From assembly GCA_963772805.1 (NCBI GenBank), contig CAVYYU010000002.1, forward strand, positions 186,001-250,000: a stretch of DNA of 64,000 nucleotides. The letters run 5' to 3'. The notes beneath the pieces are model-generated. The model was given only the letters and a program-made list of their open reading frames with translations. It did no database searches and was not told the DNA's origin. Shown piece by piece: positions 1 to 8,888 of the stretch (its first letter is position 1; the number at the start of each line of letters is the position of its first letter). The translations under genes and the position numbers were made by a program. Origin of the DNA: Legionella_A sp963772805. Lineage in GTDB: Bacteria; Pseudomonadota; Gammaproteobacteria; Legionellales; Legionellaceae.

Positions 1-1
1 C

Positions 2-142
2 GATTGTGACGAGTTACAAACCGATGAAGAAGACGAGCGCGCATTGATGGAAGTATGCGAATATGCGCGCATGGCAGTATTGCATATATACAGCGATTTA
101 CAGAGCAGTAAGTCGAGTGCTGAATTGGCAACGGCGCACTAG
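2..142 (+). CDS. ygfB: C-terminal end of a YgfB/UPF0149-family protein (partial)
   Basis: The window opens inside a reading frame that runs 47 codons to a TAG at 140-142. The peptide is acidic and then helical (DELQTDEEDERALMEVCEYA, later ending in ELATAH). This matches the end of the YgfB/UPF0149 family, where a conserved helix with a DE..A..E..EY.R..A pattern closes the protein. In gammaproteobacteria ygfB sits directly upstream of pepP, as here, which supports the call. Function in the family is poorly defined. Only the tail is present, so the start and any metal-binding motif cannot be judged. Confidence 0.75.
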   Translation, partial: DCDELQTDEEDERALMEVCEYARMAVLHIYSDLQSSKSSAELATAH

Positions 143-167
143 TACTTTTAATCAAAAGGATGTTTTG

Positions 168-1472
168 ATGATTACGCAAAAAGAATACCAAACAAGGCGG
201 CGTGAATTAGCGCGCCAATTGCCTTCAGGTTCGGTGGCGGTGATTCCAGCGGCGCGTGAATCGCTTCGCAATGGCGATGCTTATTACCGTTTTCGACAAG
301 ATAGCGATTTTTATTATTTGACGGGTTTTAATGAACCGGATGCGTTGTTGTTGATTAGTGCCGGCGCTGACGGCCAAAGTATCTTATTTAATCTGCCACG
401 CGACCTGATGCAAGAGCAATGGACGGGTGCGCGATTGGGACAAGATGGTGCCTGTGAGATATTGGGTATTGATGCGGCCTATCCCTTAGCGAGTTTGGAC
501 ACGCAGTTGGTTGAACTGCTGGCTGAAAAACAAGCCGTATATTATGCGATCGGCCGCCATCCCGCTTGGGAAAGGCGCATTCTTGCTGCTTGGCTACGAA
601 TTAAAAATCAGGAGCGGCGTGGCGTAAAGGCACCAGAGTCGTTCTGCGACCTTGCACCAATCCTGGGGGAGATGCGCCTTTTCAAAAGTGATGCTGAAAT
701 TGCTTTGATGCAGCAAGCGGCAACCATCTCGGTGGCAGCGCATACGCGAGCAATGCAGGTTTGTCGGCAGTTACGTTATGAATATCAATTGGAAGCGGAG
801 TTACTGCATGAGTTTACTCGCCAGGGTTGCCGTAGCGTGGCTTATGACCCGATTGTCGCCGGGGGGCAAAACGCCTGTGTTTTACATTATACTGCTAACG
901 ACCAGGTATTGCGTGATGGCGATCTGGTGCTTATCGACGCAGGGGGTGAGTTTGAAAATTATGCAGCCGATATCACCCGCACCTACCCCTTAAATGGTCA
1001 TTTTAGCACCGAACAACGGCAAATCTATGAGTTGGTTTTGCGCGCACAGAAAGCGGGTATTGCTCTCGTGCGCCCAGGTTGTCTCTGGAATGAAATACAG
1101 CAAGCGATTGTGCATACGCTCACCAGCGGGTTAGTTGATTTAGGTTTGTTAAAGGGGCGCGTGGACGATTTGATTACAACGGAGGCTTATAAGTCTTTTT
1201 ACATGCACCAGTCCGGTCATTGGTTAGGATTGGATGTGCATGATTGTGGTCGTTATAAAGTGCAGGATAAATGGCGTCCGTTGCAAGCCGGAATGGTGCT
1301 TACCGTTGAGCCGGGTTTGTATATTTCAGCGCGTGATGATATTGATAGCCGCTGGTGGGGTATCGGTATTCGTATTGAGGATGATATTCACGTGACCGAT
1401 GATGGCCATAAAAATTTAACCGGTGCCTTGGCAGTAGAGATTGATGATCTTGAGGCATTGATTCGTGGCTGA
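168..1472 (+). CDS. pepP: Xaa-Pro aminopeptidase (aminopeptidase P)
   Basis: Cytosolic dinuclear-manganese metallopeptidase of family M24B that removes an N-terminal residue preceding proline. The frame is open further upstream, but ATG 168 (MITQKEYQTRR) has an AAAAGGA ribosome-binding site and gives 434 residues, close to the usual 440. The creatinase N-terminal domain (YRFRQDSDFYYLTGF) is followed by the pita-bread catalytic domain. Metal ligands are visible: the two Asp of IDAGGEFENYAADITRTYP (about residues 257 and 268), His in HWLGLDVHD, Glu in VEPGLYI and Glu in IRIEDD. It overlaps ubiH by 8 bases and begins the classic pepP-ubiH-ubiI operon. Confidence 0.95.
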   Translation: MITQKEYQTRRRELARQLPSGSVAVIPAARESLRNGDAYYRFRQDSDFYYLTGFNEPDALLLISAGADGQSILFNLPRDLMQEQWTGARLGQDGACEILGIDAAYPLASLDTQLVELLAEKQAVYYAIGRHPAWERRILAAWLRIKNQERRGVKAPESFCDLAPILGEMRLFKSDAEIALMQQAATISVAAHTRAMQVCRQLRYEYQLEAELLHEFTRQGCRSVAYDPIVAGGQNACVLHYTANDQVLRDGDLVLIDAGGEFENYAADITRTYPLNGHFSTEQRQIYELVLRAQKAGIALVRPGCLWNEIQQAIVHTLTSGLVDLGLLKGRVDDLITTEAYKSFYMHQSGHWLGLDVHDCGRYKVQDKWRPLQAGMVLTVEPGLYISARDDIDSRWWGIGIRIEDDIHVTDDGHKNLTGALAVEIDDLEALIRG

Positions 1473-2667
1473 TGAGCAAGTTGATATTCTGATTGTTGGC
1501 GGCGGTTTGACGGGTGCGGCGCTGATGCTAGCGCTTGTTGATTCAGGTTACAGTACACGTCTGGTTGAGGCAAAGCCTTTTGCTGATAAGGTACGTGCTG
1601 ATTTTGATGCACGCTCCCTGGCGTTGGCCCCTGCAAGCGTGCGTATTCTGCAAATGCTCAATATATGGCCTTATCTAGAGGCGCACGCGACAGCAATTGA
1701 TACCATTCATGTTTCCGAACAGCGGCGTTTTGGCAGTGCTTCTTTGCACGGTGAAAGTGATGGTCCGCTGGGCGTTGTGGTGGAAATGCAGCATATTCAT
1801 CACGCTTTGCACCAACTGCTTTTATCGCAACAAATCATTTCTCCTGCCACACTTCGCGCATTTGATGTGACTAACGGTATCGCTACATTGGCTACCGGCT
1901 TGGGTGAGCTCACCGTGCAAGCGCGTTTGGTTGTCGCGGCCGACGGCGCGGATTCGCACATGCGCCATTTGTGTAATCTTCCTGCTGAAATTAAAGACTA
2001 TGAGCAGCAGGCGATCGTTGCCAACATTGGCTTGGCGCGTAGCCATCATCATTGTGCCTATGAGCGTTTTACGCCATCAGGACCGTTGGCATTATTACCG
2101 ATGACGGGCATGCGCTCTTCACTTGTATGGTCATTGCCGCCATCGGATGCGGCAGCGTTAATGGCAATGAGTGAGGGCGAGTTTTTACGTGCCTTACAAC
2201 GGGCATTTGGTTACCGTTTAGGGCGTTTTATCAAGACGGGTCATCGTGCTTTATTTCCGTTACGGCAAGTCATAATGCCGCAGCAATCGGCATGGCCTGT
2301 GGTATTTGTTGGTAACGCCGCTCATACGTTGCACCCAGTCGCGGGGCAGGGCTTTAATCTTGGGTTGCGTGATGTTGCCTTGCTGGCACAGTGCATAACT
2401 CAAGACGGATTAAACCAGGCGATGTTGCAAACGTATCAGCAGTTGCGCCGTCATGATCAAGTGGCGATCACCCGTTTTACCAATGGTTTGATTGAATTAT
2501 TCACCAATCAGCTGCCTGGCCTGGGTGTGGCACGCGGCGCAGGCTTGCTTGCGCTGAATAATGCGGTTTTTTTGAAAAAATTACTGGCGCGCTATGCTCG
2601 TGGTTTTGCAGGTACTACGCCTGACTTGGTTTGTGGAATTCCATTGCATGTCGGAGAGAACGAATGA
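1465..2667 (+). CDS. ubiH: 2-octaprenyl-6-methoxyphenol hydroxylase (ubiquinone biosynthesis)
   Basis: FAD-dependent aromatic hydroxylase of ubiquinone synthesis, normally acting on the C1 position of the prenylated ring. The start is GTG 1465, which overlaps the pepP stop and gives 400 residues, the family length. An N-terminal Rossmann motif (VGGGLTGAALMLALVDSG) binds the FAD ADP moiety. The mid-protein DG motif (VVAADGADSHMR) and the C-terminal GNAAHTLHPVAGQGFNLGLRD motif complete the UbiH/VisC signature. The sister gene downstream overlaps by ATGA, so the two are translationally coupled. The split between UbiH and UbiI rests on operon order and length, not on any diagnostic residue. Confidence 0.92.
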   Translation: MADEQVDILIVGGGLTGAALMLALVDSGYSTRLVEAKPFADKVRADFDARSLALAPASVRILQMLNIWPYLEAHATAIDTIHVSEQRRFGSASLHGESDGPLGVVVEMQHIHHALHQLLLSQQIISPATLRAFDVTNGIATLATGLGELTVQARLVVAADGADSHMRHLCNLPAEIKDYEQQAIVANIGLARSHHHCAYERFTPSGPLALLPMTGMRSSLVWSLPPSDAAALMAMSEGEFLRALQRAFGYRLGRFIKTGHRALFPLRQVIMPQQSAWPVVFVGNAAHTLHPVAGQGFNLGLRDVALLAQCITQDGLNQAMLQTYQQLRRHDQVAITRFTNGLIELFTNQLPGLGVARGAGLLALNNAVFLKKLLARYARGFAGTTPDLVCGIPLHVGENE

Positions 2668-3821
2668 ACGAGTGTTTTGATCTCCTGGTTGTAGGAGCTG
2701 GTGTTGTTGGTTTGAGTGCAGCTATAGGCATGCGTATGCGCGGCTATTCCGTTGCTGTGGTTGATGCAGGTGCTATGACGGTGGATGCCAACCTTCCTGA
2801 CATTAGGGTCTATGCAATCAATCAGGCATCGCGAACGTTATTAGACGCGTTGGGCGCCTGGTCGCAAATAAATAAGACGGGCGTCTCGCCCTATAGTCAC
2901 ATGCACGTCTGGGATGCTGCCAATGGGTCTGCTATTGATTTTGATGCGCGTATGGTCAGCCGTGATAAATTGGGTACGATTATTGAAGAATCAGTTATCA
3001 AGCAAGCTTTGTTGCAGCAAGCAACAGCGCAGGACGTTGTTTTTTTTCCACATAATAGCGTGACCGCGCTGCAGGTGACCGTTGATGATGTTGAAGTGCA
3101 CTGCGACCAGGCTGTGAGGCGCGCTAAACTGCTTATTGTGGCCGATGGCGCGCGCTCGGCGACTCGAGAATTACTTGCTGTTGAGGTAACAAGCTGGCCT
3201 TATCATCAGCACGCACTTGTCGCCACGGTGCATACAGAAAAATCCCATCAGCATACGGCTTACCAAGTCTTTAATTCTGATGGTCCACTGGCGTTTTTAC
3301 CGCTGGCTGATTTACATCAATGCTCAATTGTGTGGTCAACGACCCCGGCTCATGCGCAAGCTTTGTTGACGATGCCCGCGGAAGCGTTTAACCAACAATT
3401 GACAGAGGCCTTTGCCGGTACTTTAGGCGACTGTCGCCTGCAAAGTATGCGCCATCAATTTCCTTTACACATGCGCCATGCTCGACAATATTCCGGTAAG
3501 CGCTGGTTATTGATGGGGGATGCTGCTCACAGTATTCATCCCTTGGCGGGGCTTGGTCTGAATGTTGGGTTGGCTGATGTGTCGGCATGGCTGGCCATCC
3601 TCGATAGCGGTAGAAATTCAGCGTGGTCTGCTAAACGTCTTGCTGCATATCAACGCCAACGCAAACATGCTGTGTGGCAAACTATTGTGTTGATGGAAGG
3701 TCTGAAGACGTTATTTACTAATCCACTGTACCCGGTTACCGCCTTGCGTGGTCTAGGTTTGAGCGTCTGTAATAGCCTGCCTTTTTTGAAGCGATTTTTT
3801 ATCGAGCAGGCTGCGGGATAA
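2664..3821 (+). CDS. ubiI: UbiI/VisC-type ubiquinone biosynthesis hydroxylase
   Basis: Second FAD-dependent hydroxylase of the operon, expected to hydroxylate C5 of the ubiquinone ring. ATG 2664 is chosen over the upstream in-frame GTG because it has GGAGAG five bases ahead and forms an ATGA overlap with ubiH. The 385 residues carry VVGAGVVGLSAAIGMRMRG at the N-terminus, a DG motif (LIVADGARSATRELL) and GDAAHSIHPLAGLGLNVGLAD. The protein is clearly paralogous to the UbiH next to it. UbiF or UbiM activity cannot be excluded from sequence alone, but this operon position is the usual one for ubiI (visC). Confidence 0.88.
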   Translation: MNECFDLLVVGAGVVGLSAAIGMRMRGYSVAVVDAGAMTVDANLPDIRVYAINQASRTLLDALGAWSQINKTGVSPYSHMHVWDAANGSAIDFDARMVSRDKLGTIIEESVIKQALLQQATAQDVVFFPHNSVTALQVTVDDVEVHCDQAVRRAKLLIVADGARSATRELLAVEVTSWPYHQHALVATVHTEKSHQHTAYQVFNSDGPLAFLPLADLHQCSIVWSTTPAHAQALLTMPAEAFNQQLTEAFAGTLGDCRLQSMRHQFPLHMRHARQYSGKRWLLMGDAAHSIHPLAGLGLNVGLADVSAWLAILDSGRNSAWSAKRLAAYQRQRKHAVWQTIVLMEGLKTLFTNPLYPVTALRGLGLSVCNSLPFLKRFFIEQAAG

Positions 3822-3898
3822 ATTTTTGGTTTGATCAAATTGCGATCATATGTTACGCTTTCTGAACTATATGTTTTAACAATCCAGAAGGGTAGCTT

Positions 3899-4954
3899 AT
3901 GAAATTGATGTGTTTAACTTGCTTTTTGATGTTCATAACCGGTAGTGCCGTGGCTGCAGAAGACATTGCCGTTGTCGGTCACATCAAACAAACGGTAACC
4001 GTTCCGTCTAGTCGCTTGTTCAAGGCTCAAAGTGCTCCGAAACAAATTACTTTATTAAAAATACAATTATCTGATAAAGCAAAACACACGATAGCGGATA
4101 GAGTGAATAATGTAGTTAGCCAGGCTCAGGATGTTTCTGTAAATTCAGAAAGCCCTCTCGCTGTACAATTAGGAATGAATAACGTACCGGTATTGAACCA
4201 GGGAGGCCATGGTACTTGCGCGACCTTTGCAAATACGGCAGCAATTAATGCGACGTTGAATAAGGGTGATTACATCAGTCAATTGTGTCAATTGCAATTA
4301 GGGCGTTTTCTTGAAAGCTCAGCGTATACGCCAAGTGGCTGGGACGGTTCGCTAGGCCAGATTGTTTTAAATCAGATGGTAGTATTTGGCATCGTGAGTA
4401 AAGAGCGTCAGCAGGTAAGCGGTTGCGGTGGTTTGAATGAATATCCTCTGTATGAAGAGGATCCTGTGTCGGAAATGACGGTAACAGACTATCATCAGCT
4501 CAGTGAAGAGGTAAACAAGGTTGCCTGGACATCTCTTCTCGATATTTACCAAGCCGTTTTGGACCAAGACTTGAGCCGAACGCTCAATGATGTAAAAGTC
4601 TCGCTTAATAAACGCGATCGAGTAACGTTTGGCGTTATGCTGGTTGATGTTGATTTGGGGGTTGCTGGTGCTGTCGGAAAGCATCATGCGGTCAATGACA
4701 CATGGATACTGACACCTGAAATGGCAGAGCACGCGGCGGCAGGAGAATTGTACGCGGGCCATGAAATGATTATTACTGGTTACGACGATAATGCAGTAGC
4801 TATAGACGATCAAGGCCTTGAGCACCGCGGATTGTTAACGTTGCGAAACTCTTGGGGGCCCGCGGCAGGGGACAAGGGTGATTTCTATATGTCTTATGAT
4901 TATTTCAAAACGTTGGTGATTGAAGCGCAGCGCATTCGGGCGTTGGTGAGTTGA
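3899..4954 (+). CDS. Secreted papain-fold (C1A) cysteine peptidase
   Basis: 351 residues with a clear signal peptide (basic start, hydrophobic core, cleavage after AVAA at about residue 20), so the product is exported to the periplasm or beyond. The papain-family catalytic set is complete in order. Gln101 of the oxyanion hole and Cys107 lie in NQGGHGTCATFANTAAIN, His288 in YAGHEMIITGYDD, and Asn317 in LRNSWG. A stretch of about 80 residues between signal peptide and catalytic Cys could act as a short propeptide. It has its own ribosome-binding site (AGAAGGG) and stands alone between the ubi operon and a convergent operon. Substrate is unknown; a role on host or envelope proteins is inference. 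Confidence 0.85.
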   Translation: MKLMCLTCFLMFITGSAVAAEDIAVVGHIKQTVTVPSSRLFKAQSAPKQITLLKIQLSDKAKHTIADRVNNVVSQAQDVSVNSESPLAVQLGMNNVPVLNQGGHGTCATFANTAAINATLNKGDYISQLCQLQLGRFLESSAYTPSGWDGSLGQIVLNQMVVFGIVSKERQQVSGCGGLNEYPLYEEDPVSEMTVTDYHQLSEEVNKVAWTSLLDIYQAVLDQDLSRTLNDVKVSLNKRDRVTFGVMLVDVDLGVAGAVGKHHAVNDTWILTPEMAEHAAAGELYAGHEMIITGYDDNAVAIDDQGLEHRGLLTLRNSWGPAAGDKGDFYMSYDYFKTLVIEAQRIRALVS

Positions 4955-4960
4955 TTGTCG

Positions 4961-4994
4961 GTTGGGTTGCACCTCTCAACCCAACACAATTTTT
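4961..4994 (+). terminator. Rho-independent terminator after the papain-like gene
   Basis: A perfect 9-base inverted repeat, GTTGGGTTG at 4961-4969 and CAACCCAAC at 4977-4985, with a 7-base loop. A short T run follows at about 4989-4994. It lies 7 bases past the stop of the peptidase and abuts the stop of the convergent ligase gene. Confidence 0.7.
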
Positions 4995-5937
4995 ATCTGG
5001 CGAAGTGTTGTTTGCTGAATGCAACCCGTGCTTCTACTGATTCTTTTCCTAAGGCCGCGCGTGCTTCTATCGCACGATAGCGTTTAAGGCCACCCTCGCG
5101 GTTAGCAATTTGAATATTCAAGCCCGGGCGGGCGTTCAGTTCCAGCATGAGCGGGCCTTTATCCTTATCCAAAACAATATCTACGCCTAAATAACCCAAG
5201 CCTGTTAGCTCATACGAGCTGGCGGCAATTTCTAAAATTTTATCCCAATAGGGAACTTTGATATCCACAATTGGATTTAATGTATCGGGATGGAAATCGA
5301 TAGCATCGTTATGAAATACTCCGCCTAGCGTCAAGCCATTCGCAATATTAACTCCAGTGCCAATTGCTCCCTGGTGCAGGTTTGCTTTGCCGCCTGACAG
5401 GCGGGTAGGTAAGCGCAGCATTGCCATTGCCGGATAGCCTAGCAGGGTAATGATGCGGATATCCGGAATACCTTCGTGGCTGACTGCAGCAAAAACTGGA
5501 TCGACGACCACGCGATGCTCGATAATGGCATAGTCTGCATGGCCACCTAAACTATAAGCGCCGGATAATAGACATGACAGGTGATAACTCAGCTGCTGAG
5601 CTGTTAACAACTTGCCATTGATCTGGCGGTAACGGCCAAAAACACGATCAGTGATTACCAAGATACCATCGCCGCCCGACCCGCGGGCTGGCTTGATCAC
5701 AAAATCTGAATAAGGCGCTAATATCTGCTCCATATTTTTGATTTGATGTTCGGTTTCGATGAGTTCATATAAGGGGGGGACTGCAATGCCTGCTTGCAAC
5801 GCCAAGCGCTTGGTTAACAGCTTGTCATCGACAAGAGGAAAAAGCTTGCGTTTGTTATAACGTAATACAAAATCGCTATTGCGTTGATTAATACTCAAGA
5901 TGCCGCGCTCACGCAAGCGACGATAGGTCCTGAACAT
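4993..5937 (-). CDS. RimK-related ATP-grasp ligase (alpha-L-glutamate ligase-like)
   Basis: 314-residue ATP-grasp enzyme of the group annotated as alpha-L-glutamate ligase-related. Such enzymes join an amino acid, usually glutamate, to a carboxyl group using ATP. ATP-grasp landmarks are visible: the nucleotide-binding lysine segment DFVIKPARGSGGDGILV, a central region with VVDPVFAAVSHEGIPDIRII, and the Mg-binding Glu/Asn of PLMLELNARPGLNIQ near the C-terminus. It is the last gene of a three-gene minus-strand operon, 2 bases after the membrane protein gene. The co-occurrence of this ligase with a 7-TM transglutaminase-like protein and a RimB-type protease is conserved in proteobacteria. The acceptor substrate is not known. 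Confidence 0.85.
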   Translation of the reverse strand: MFRTYRRLRERGILSINQRNSDFVLRYNKRKLFPLVDDKLLTKRLALQAGIAVPPLYELIETEHQIKNMEQILAPYSDFVIKPARGSGGDGILVITDRVFGRYRQINGKLLTAQQLSYHLSCLLSGAYSLGGHADYAIIEHRVVVDPVFAAVSHEGIPDIRIITLLGYPAMAMLRLPTRLSGGKANLHQGAIGTGVNIANGLTLGGVFHNDAIDFHPDTLNPIVDIKVPYWDKILEIAASSYELTGLGYLGVDIVLDKDKGPLMLELNARPGLNIQIANREGGLKRYRAIEARAALGKESVEARVAFSKQHFAR

Positions 5938-5939
5938 GA

Positions 5940-7463
5940 TTATTTCGCCTCTGCAAGAACTTTAAAGCGCACAAGCTCCATCAAGCGGTATCCACGATAC
6001 TGGCCAAACCACAACGTAATGGCGAGCAGCACCAGCAGTAACTCAGGGAATGCAAAAACCAAGTATTGTAGCGGCGCATAATTCATTACCCAAAAGCAAA
6101 TGACGGCGGCGACCATGCTGCCTACGCCCGATTTGATTGCTTCGTAAGCACCGCGCTCATCCCAGGTGATACACATGCGTTCGATGGTCATGGTAAGAAT
6201 AACCATTGGGAACAGTGCCACCGAAAGGCCCGATTCCAGGTTGAGATTTTGACAGATCACACTGATGAATATCATCAACAAGATAACGACGGTCAAAATG
6301 GCGGTGAGCCTCGGTACCAAGAGCAGGCGCAATTGATCAAGATAGAAACGTGCCAGCAGACCAAAAGAGACAATAGTCGTGAATAAAACTATTCCCCAGA
6401 CCACATGCGTTTCACGAAAAGCCAGCGCAATTAACACCGGCATAAACGTACCAAACGTACTCATACCAATGAAGTTACGCAAGATCAAAATAATAAAGGC
6501 GCCGATCGGCACGGTTAATAATATTTTGTAGGTTTCTTGCACATTGACGGGTAATTGCAGCAATGAAAAGCGCAATAACTCAGATGCTGTCTGTACGCCA
6601 CGTGCCTTGGCGATGCTAAGGGCATTCATCGGGGTGGGTGAGACGGTGAGCGTGAACAGTGGTTTTTTACCACCGACTACATTAAATACTGGCTCCTTGC
6701 CATATTGCCAGATCAGGAAATTTTTAGGTAATCCAATCATTCCTGTGCGTGGGTTGATATAAATCCATTCTTTTTCATTGTAGACGGCAAGAAATAAATT
6801 CAGGCCCGTTTTATTATGTTGACCCAAATACAGTCCTTGTACGGGCATGGCTGAAATTTTAGCTTGGTTCAATACGAGGATTGCCGCATTTACCACGTTA
6901 TCATCGTTGAAATTACTACCAACTAGCAATTTGGCATTGCCATCTTTTTTAGTCAGTGCACTAAGGGTGCCTTGCGCAAACGTTTGGATATCGGCGGATG
7001 ATTGGCGCGCCTGGCCAATAATGGTGTCCACTGCTGTTTTTTGACTTTCTTCCAGCACGAAGGGTTTGAGTGCGGGTGGCTTGGGCAAATAGGCTTCATT
7101 ATTGTCGGTTTCACGGAAAATGGCGCGATAATACAGTGATTGTGCGCCATGGCTGCGCCTGAGTGACCAAACCACATGACGGTTATTACCACTCAAATTA
7201 GTGGTTACTCCATAATTCTGGGAAATAAAATACTCATCCAGGATTGAGAAGTAAGGCGAAACGTAAGGAATGGTGAAACTCGCTTTTACCGGCATATTGG
7301 GTTCGGCCGCAAAACGCAAATTAGCTTCAATCATCCAACTGTTAACACTTTCCGTCTCAGTTAATGGAACATCCAGGACTAGGTGACGGTAGAAAAAAAT
7401 GCCCATGCCTACTATAAACAGGGTGATTATCAAGCCATACAAATGGCGTTTATTGGAATTCAT
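5940..7463 (-). CDS. Inactive transglutaminase domain fused to seven transmembrane helices
   Basis: 507 residues. An N-terminal membrane anchor (about residues 8-26) precedes an extracytoplasmic region of about 270 residues resembling a transglutaminase fold. The usual Cys-His-Asp triad is not evident, so I treat it as inactive. The C-terminal half holds about seven hydrophobic helices, for example VPIGAFIILILRNF, LIALAFRETHVVWGIVLFT, and YLVFAFPELLLVLLAITLW. This arrangement matches the family described as inactive transglutaminase fused to 7 TM helices. It lies between a RimB-like protease and a RimK-like ligase with 3- and 2-base gaps, so the three are co-transcribed and probably form one membrane-associated system. 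Confidence 0.85.
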   Translation of the reverse strand: MNSNKRHLYGLIITLFIVGMGIFFYRHLVLDVPLTETESVNSWMIEANLRFAAEPNMPVKASFTIPYVSPYFSILDEYFISQNYGVTTNLSGNNRHVVWSLRRSHGAQSLYYRAIFRETDNNEAYLPKPPALKPFVLEESQKTAVDTIIGQARQSSADIQTFAQGTLSALTKKDGNAKLLVGSNFNDDNVVNAAILVLNQAKISAMPVQGLYLGQHNKTGLNLFLAVYNEKEWIYINPRTGMIGLPKNFLIWQYGKEPVFNVVGGKKPLFTLTVSPTPMNALSIAKARGVQTASELLRFSLLQLPVNVQETYKILLTVPIGAFIILILRNFIGMSTFGTFMPVLIALAFRETHVVWGIVLFTTIVSFGLLARFYLDQLRLLLVPRLTAILTVVILLMIFISVICQNLNLESGLSVALFPMVILTMTIERMCITWDERGAYEAIKSGVGSMVAAVICFWVMNYAPLQYLVFAFPELLLVLLAITLWFGQYRGYRLMELVRFKVLAEAK

Positions 7464-7466
7464 TTA

Positions 7467-7985
7467 TTATTTGTCCGATTTTTCTATTTTAATGGTGTAT
7501 TTTTTGCTGGGGTCGATTATACCATCAAAAGCATTGATTGCCTGCCTGCCTAGAAGGAGAGGGTAAATAAAGCGCTTACGATTGGTCAGATTAACACGAA
7601 CCAGACGTTCTTTATTAGCAATTCGAATGCGCATCAAGACTACCGGCCGTTTAATGGTTTTGCGTAACAGCGAATTTACGTGGGCTTCGCCAGCACGAAC
7701 TTTGATGTTGACTTCACCGACATATTCGCACTTGAAAGTGATATCGCCTTCCTTGCTTGGCACAATAAAATGCAGGTATGGTTTCCCATCAATCTCAATT
7801 TCAGTGATATGGGCGGCATTTAATGATGCTGATTTGGCTCCGGTATCAAGCTTGGCTGACAGCGTTAAATTGTTGTCAATTAAGGTTGCTTTTTCAATGA
7901 AGCCATAAATTATTTTTTCATTATTTGCCATGGCGTTTCCAACTAACAATGACCAAGAAAGAAATAAAAACAAAGATACCCGCAT
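7467..7985 (-). CDS. RimB-like retropepsin-fold protease, exported
   Basis: 172 residues beginning with a signal peptide (MRVSLFLFLSWSLLVGNAMA). The body matches the family annotated as ATP-dependent zinc protease / RimB-like, which has a retropepsin-type aspartic protease fold. The active-site-like motif KLDTGAKSASLNA is at about residues 46-58 and the second conserved block LLGRQAINAF is near the end. Family members are proposed to trim or process the product of the linked RimK-type ligase. It is the first gene of the three-gene operon, and the promoter must lie in the 235-base gap shared with the divergent gene at 8221. Confidence 0.82.
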   Translation of the reverse strand: MRVSLFLFLSWSLLVGNAMANNEKIIYGFIEKATLIDNNLTLSAKLDTGAKSASLNAAHITEIEIDGKPYLHFIVPSKEGDITFKCEYVGEVNIKVRAGEAHVNSLLRKTIKRPVVLMRIRIANKERLVRVNLTNRKRFIYPLLLGRQAINAFDGIIDPSKKYTIKIEKSDK

Positions 7986-8220
7986 TAAATCTCCAAAACT
8001 TGTTAACGACTGCTGATCCTAGCAGGTTTGTTCCGCTGGTCACAGTATGACGTATGATGATAACTAAATGGAAGCAGGGCCAAATAAAAATAGCCAAAAG
8101 ATCAAAGCCACCAAGTTGAAATTCTGAGGCTATACTTAAAGTAGGTGCTAGGAAAAACTGCGCTCATCTTGATCTGAAAAGACTAACTCAGCTACGCGCT
8201 GCAGGCAAGGAATACGGCAT

Positions 8221-8682
8221 ATGGACTATCTGGACAATTTTACGGAAGCAGAGGTATACAAGGCTATTAATAACGTTTCTGTTTTCGCCGGTATTGGCCT
8301 ACACGAACAGCATATGCTTTTCAATAAGCTGGTTGTTGTTCATCGAAAACCGGAAGAGATAGTCATAGAACAAGGTGATGTGGGTGACACACTTTATATT
8401 ATTATGAGGGGTCATGTAATCGTATCTCTGAAAAGAAAATCCAGTGCTTGGCTGCCAATAAAAAAATTGGGACCTGGGGACGTGTTTGGTGAAATTGCTA
8501 TTTTGCGCAATATTCCAAGAACGGCTCGCATTACTACCGAAACCGCTTGTACTTTTTTAGCCGTCAACGCCAAGGATTTTCTGGAAATTTACCAATACTT
8601 TCCTCCCGCTGCGCGCGATAATATTCAGCTTGTTGTTAAGAAACGCTTGGATGAAAATCGCGACAGGTGGGGTATTGCGTAA
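8221..8682 (+). CDS. Single-domain cyclic-nucleotide-binding (Crp-type sensor fold) protein
   Basis: 153 residues forming one cyclic-nucleotide-binding domain. The beta-barrel motif IEQGDVGDTLYIIMRGHV is followed by the phosphate-binding cassette GDVFGEIAILRNIPRTARIT, which retains the FGE and R residues that contact the cyclic phosphate. No DNA-binding, kinase or channel domain follows, so it could be a stand-alone sensor or adaptor. The start ATG 8221 has an AAGGAA site 8 bases upstream. It is divergent from the RimB-like operon and followed by a 200-base gap, so it is probably monocistronic. Its partner is not evident. Confidence 0.8.
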   Translation: MDYLDNFTEAEVYKAINNVSVFAGIGLHEQHMLFNKLVVVHRKPEEIVIEQGDVGDTLYIIMRGHVIVSLKRKSSAWLPIKKLGPGDVFGEIAILRNIPRTARITTETACTFLAVNAKDFLEIYQYFPPAARDNIQLVVKKRLDENRDRWGIA

Positions 8683-8888
8683 TATACCTATCCCATATAA
8701 AAATCGGGATCTTCCTGTGGAATGGGGTCTTAATGGCGTCTGATTTATTTTTTATTATATCTTTATATCTTATGATATCATTATAGATGGGCATGTATTT
8801 TTTGTAAAAAATTATTACATTTTGAAATTTTACTTGTCATTAAGTGTGAGTCCCTGTAGAATTTGCAACATCGTAGCCGTTGCCTGTG

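Noticed and set aside
4367..4825. 152-residue minus-strand ORF inside the papain-like gene
   Set aside because: Shadow of a gene with a complete catalytic motif set; Cys/His-rich random composition and no ribosome-binding site.
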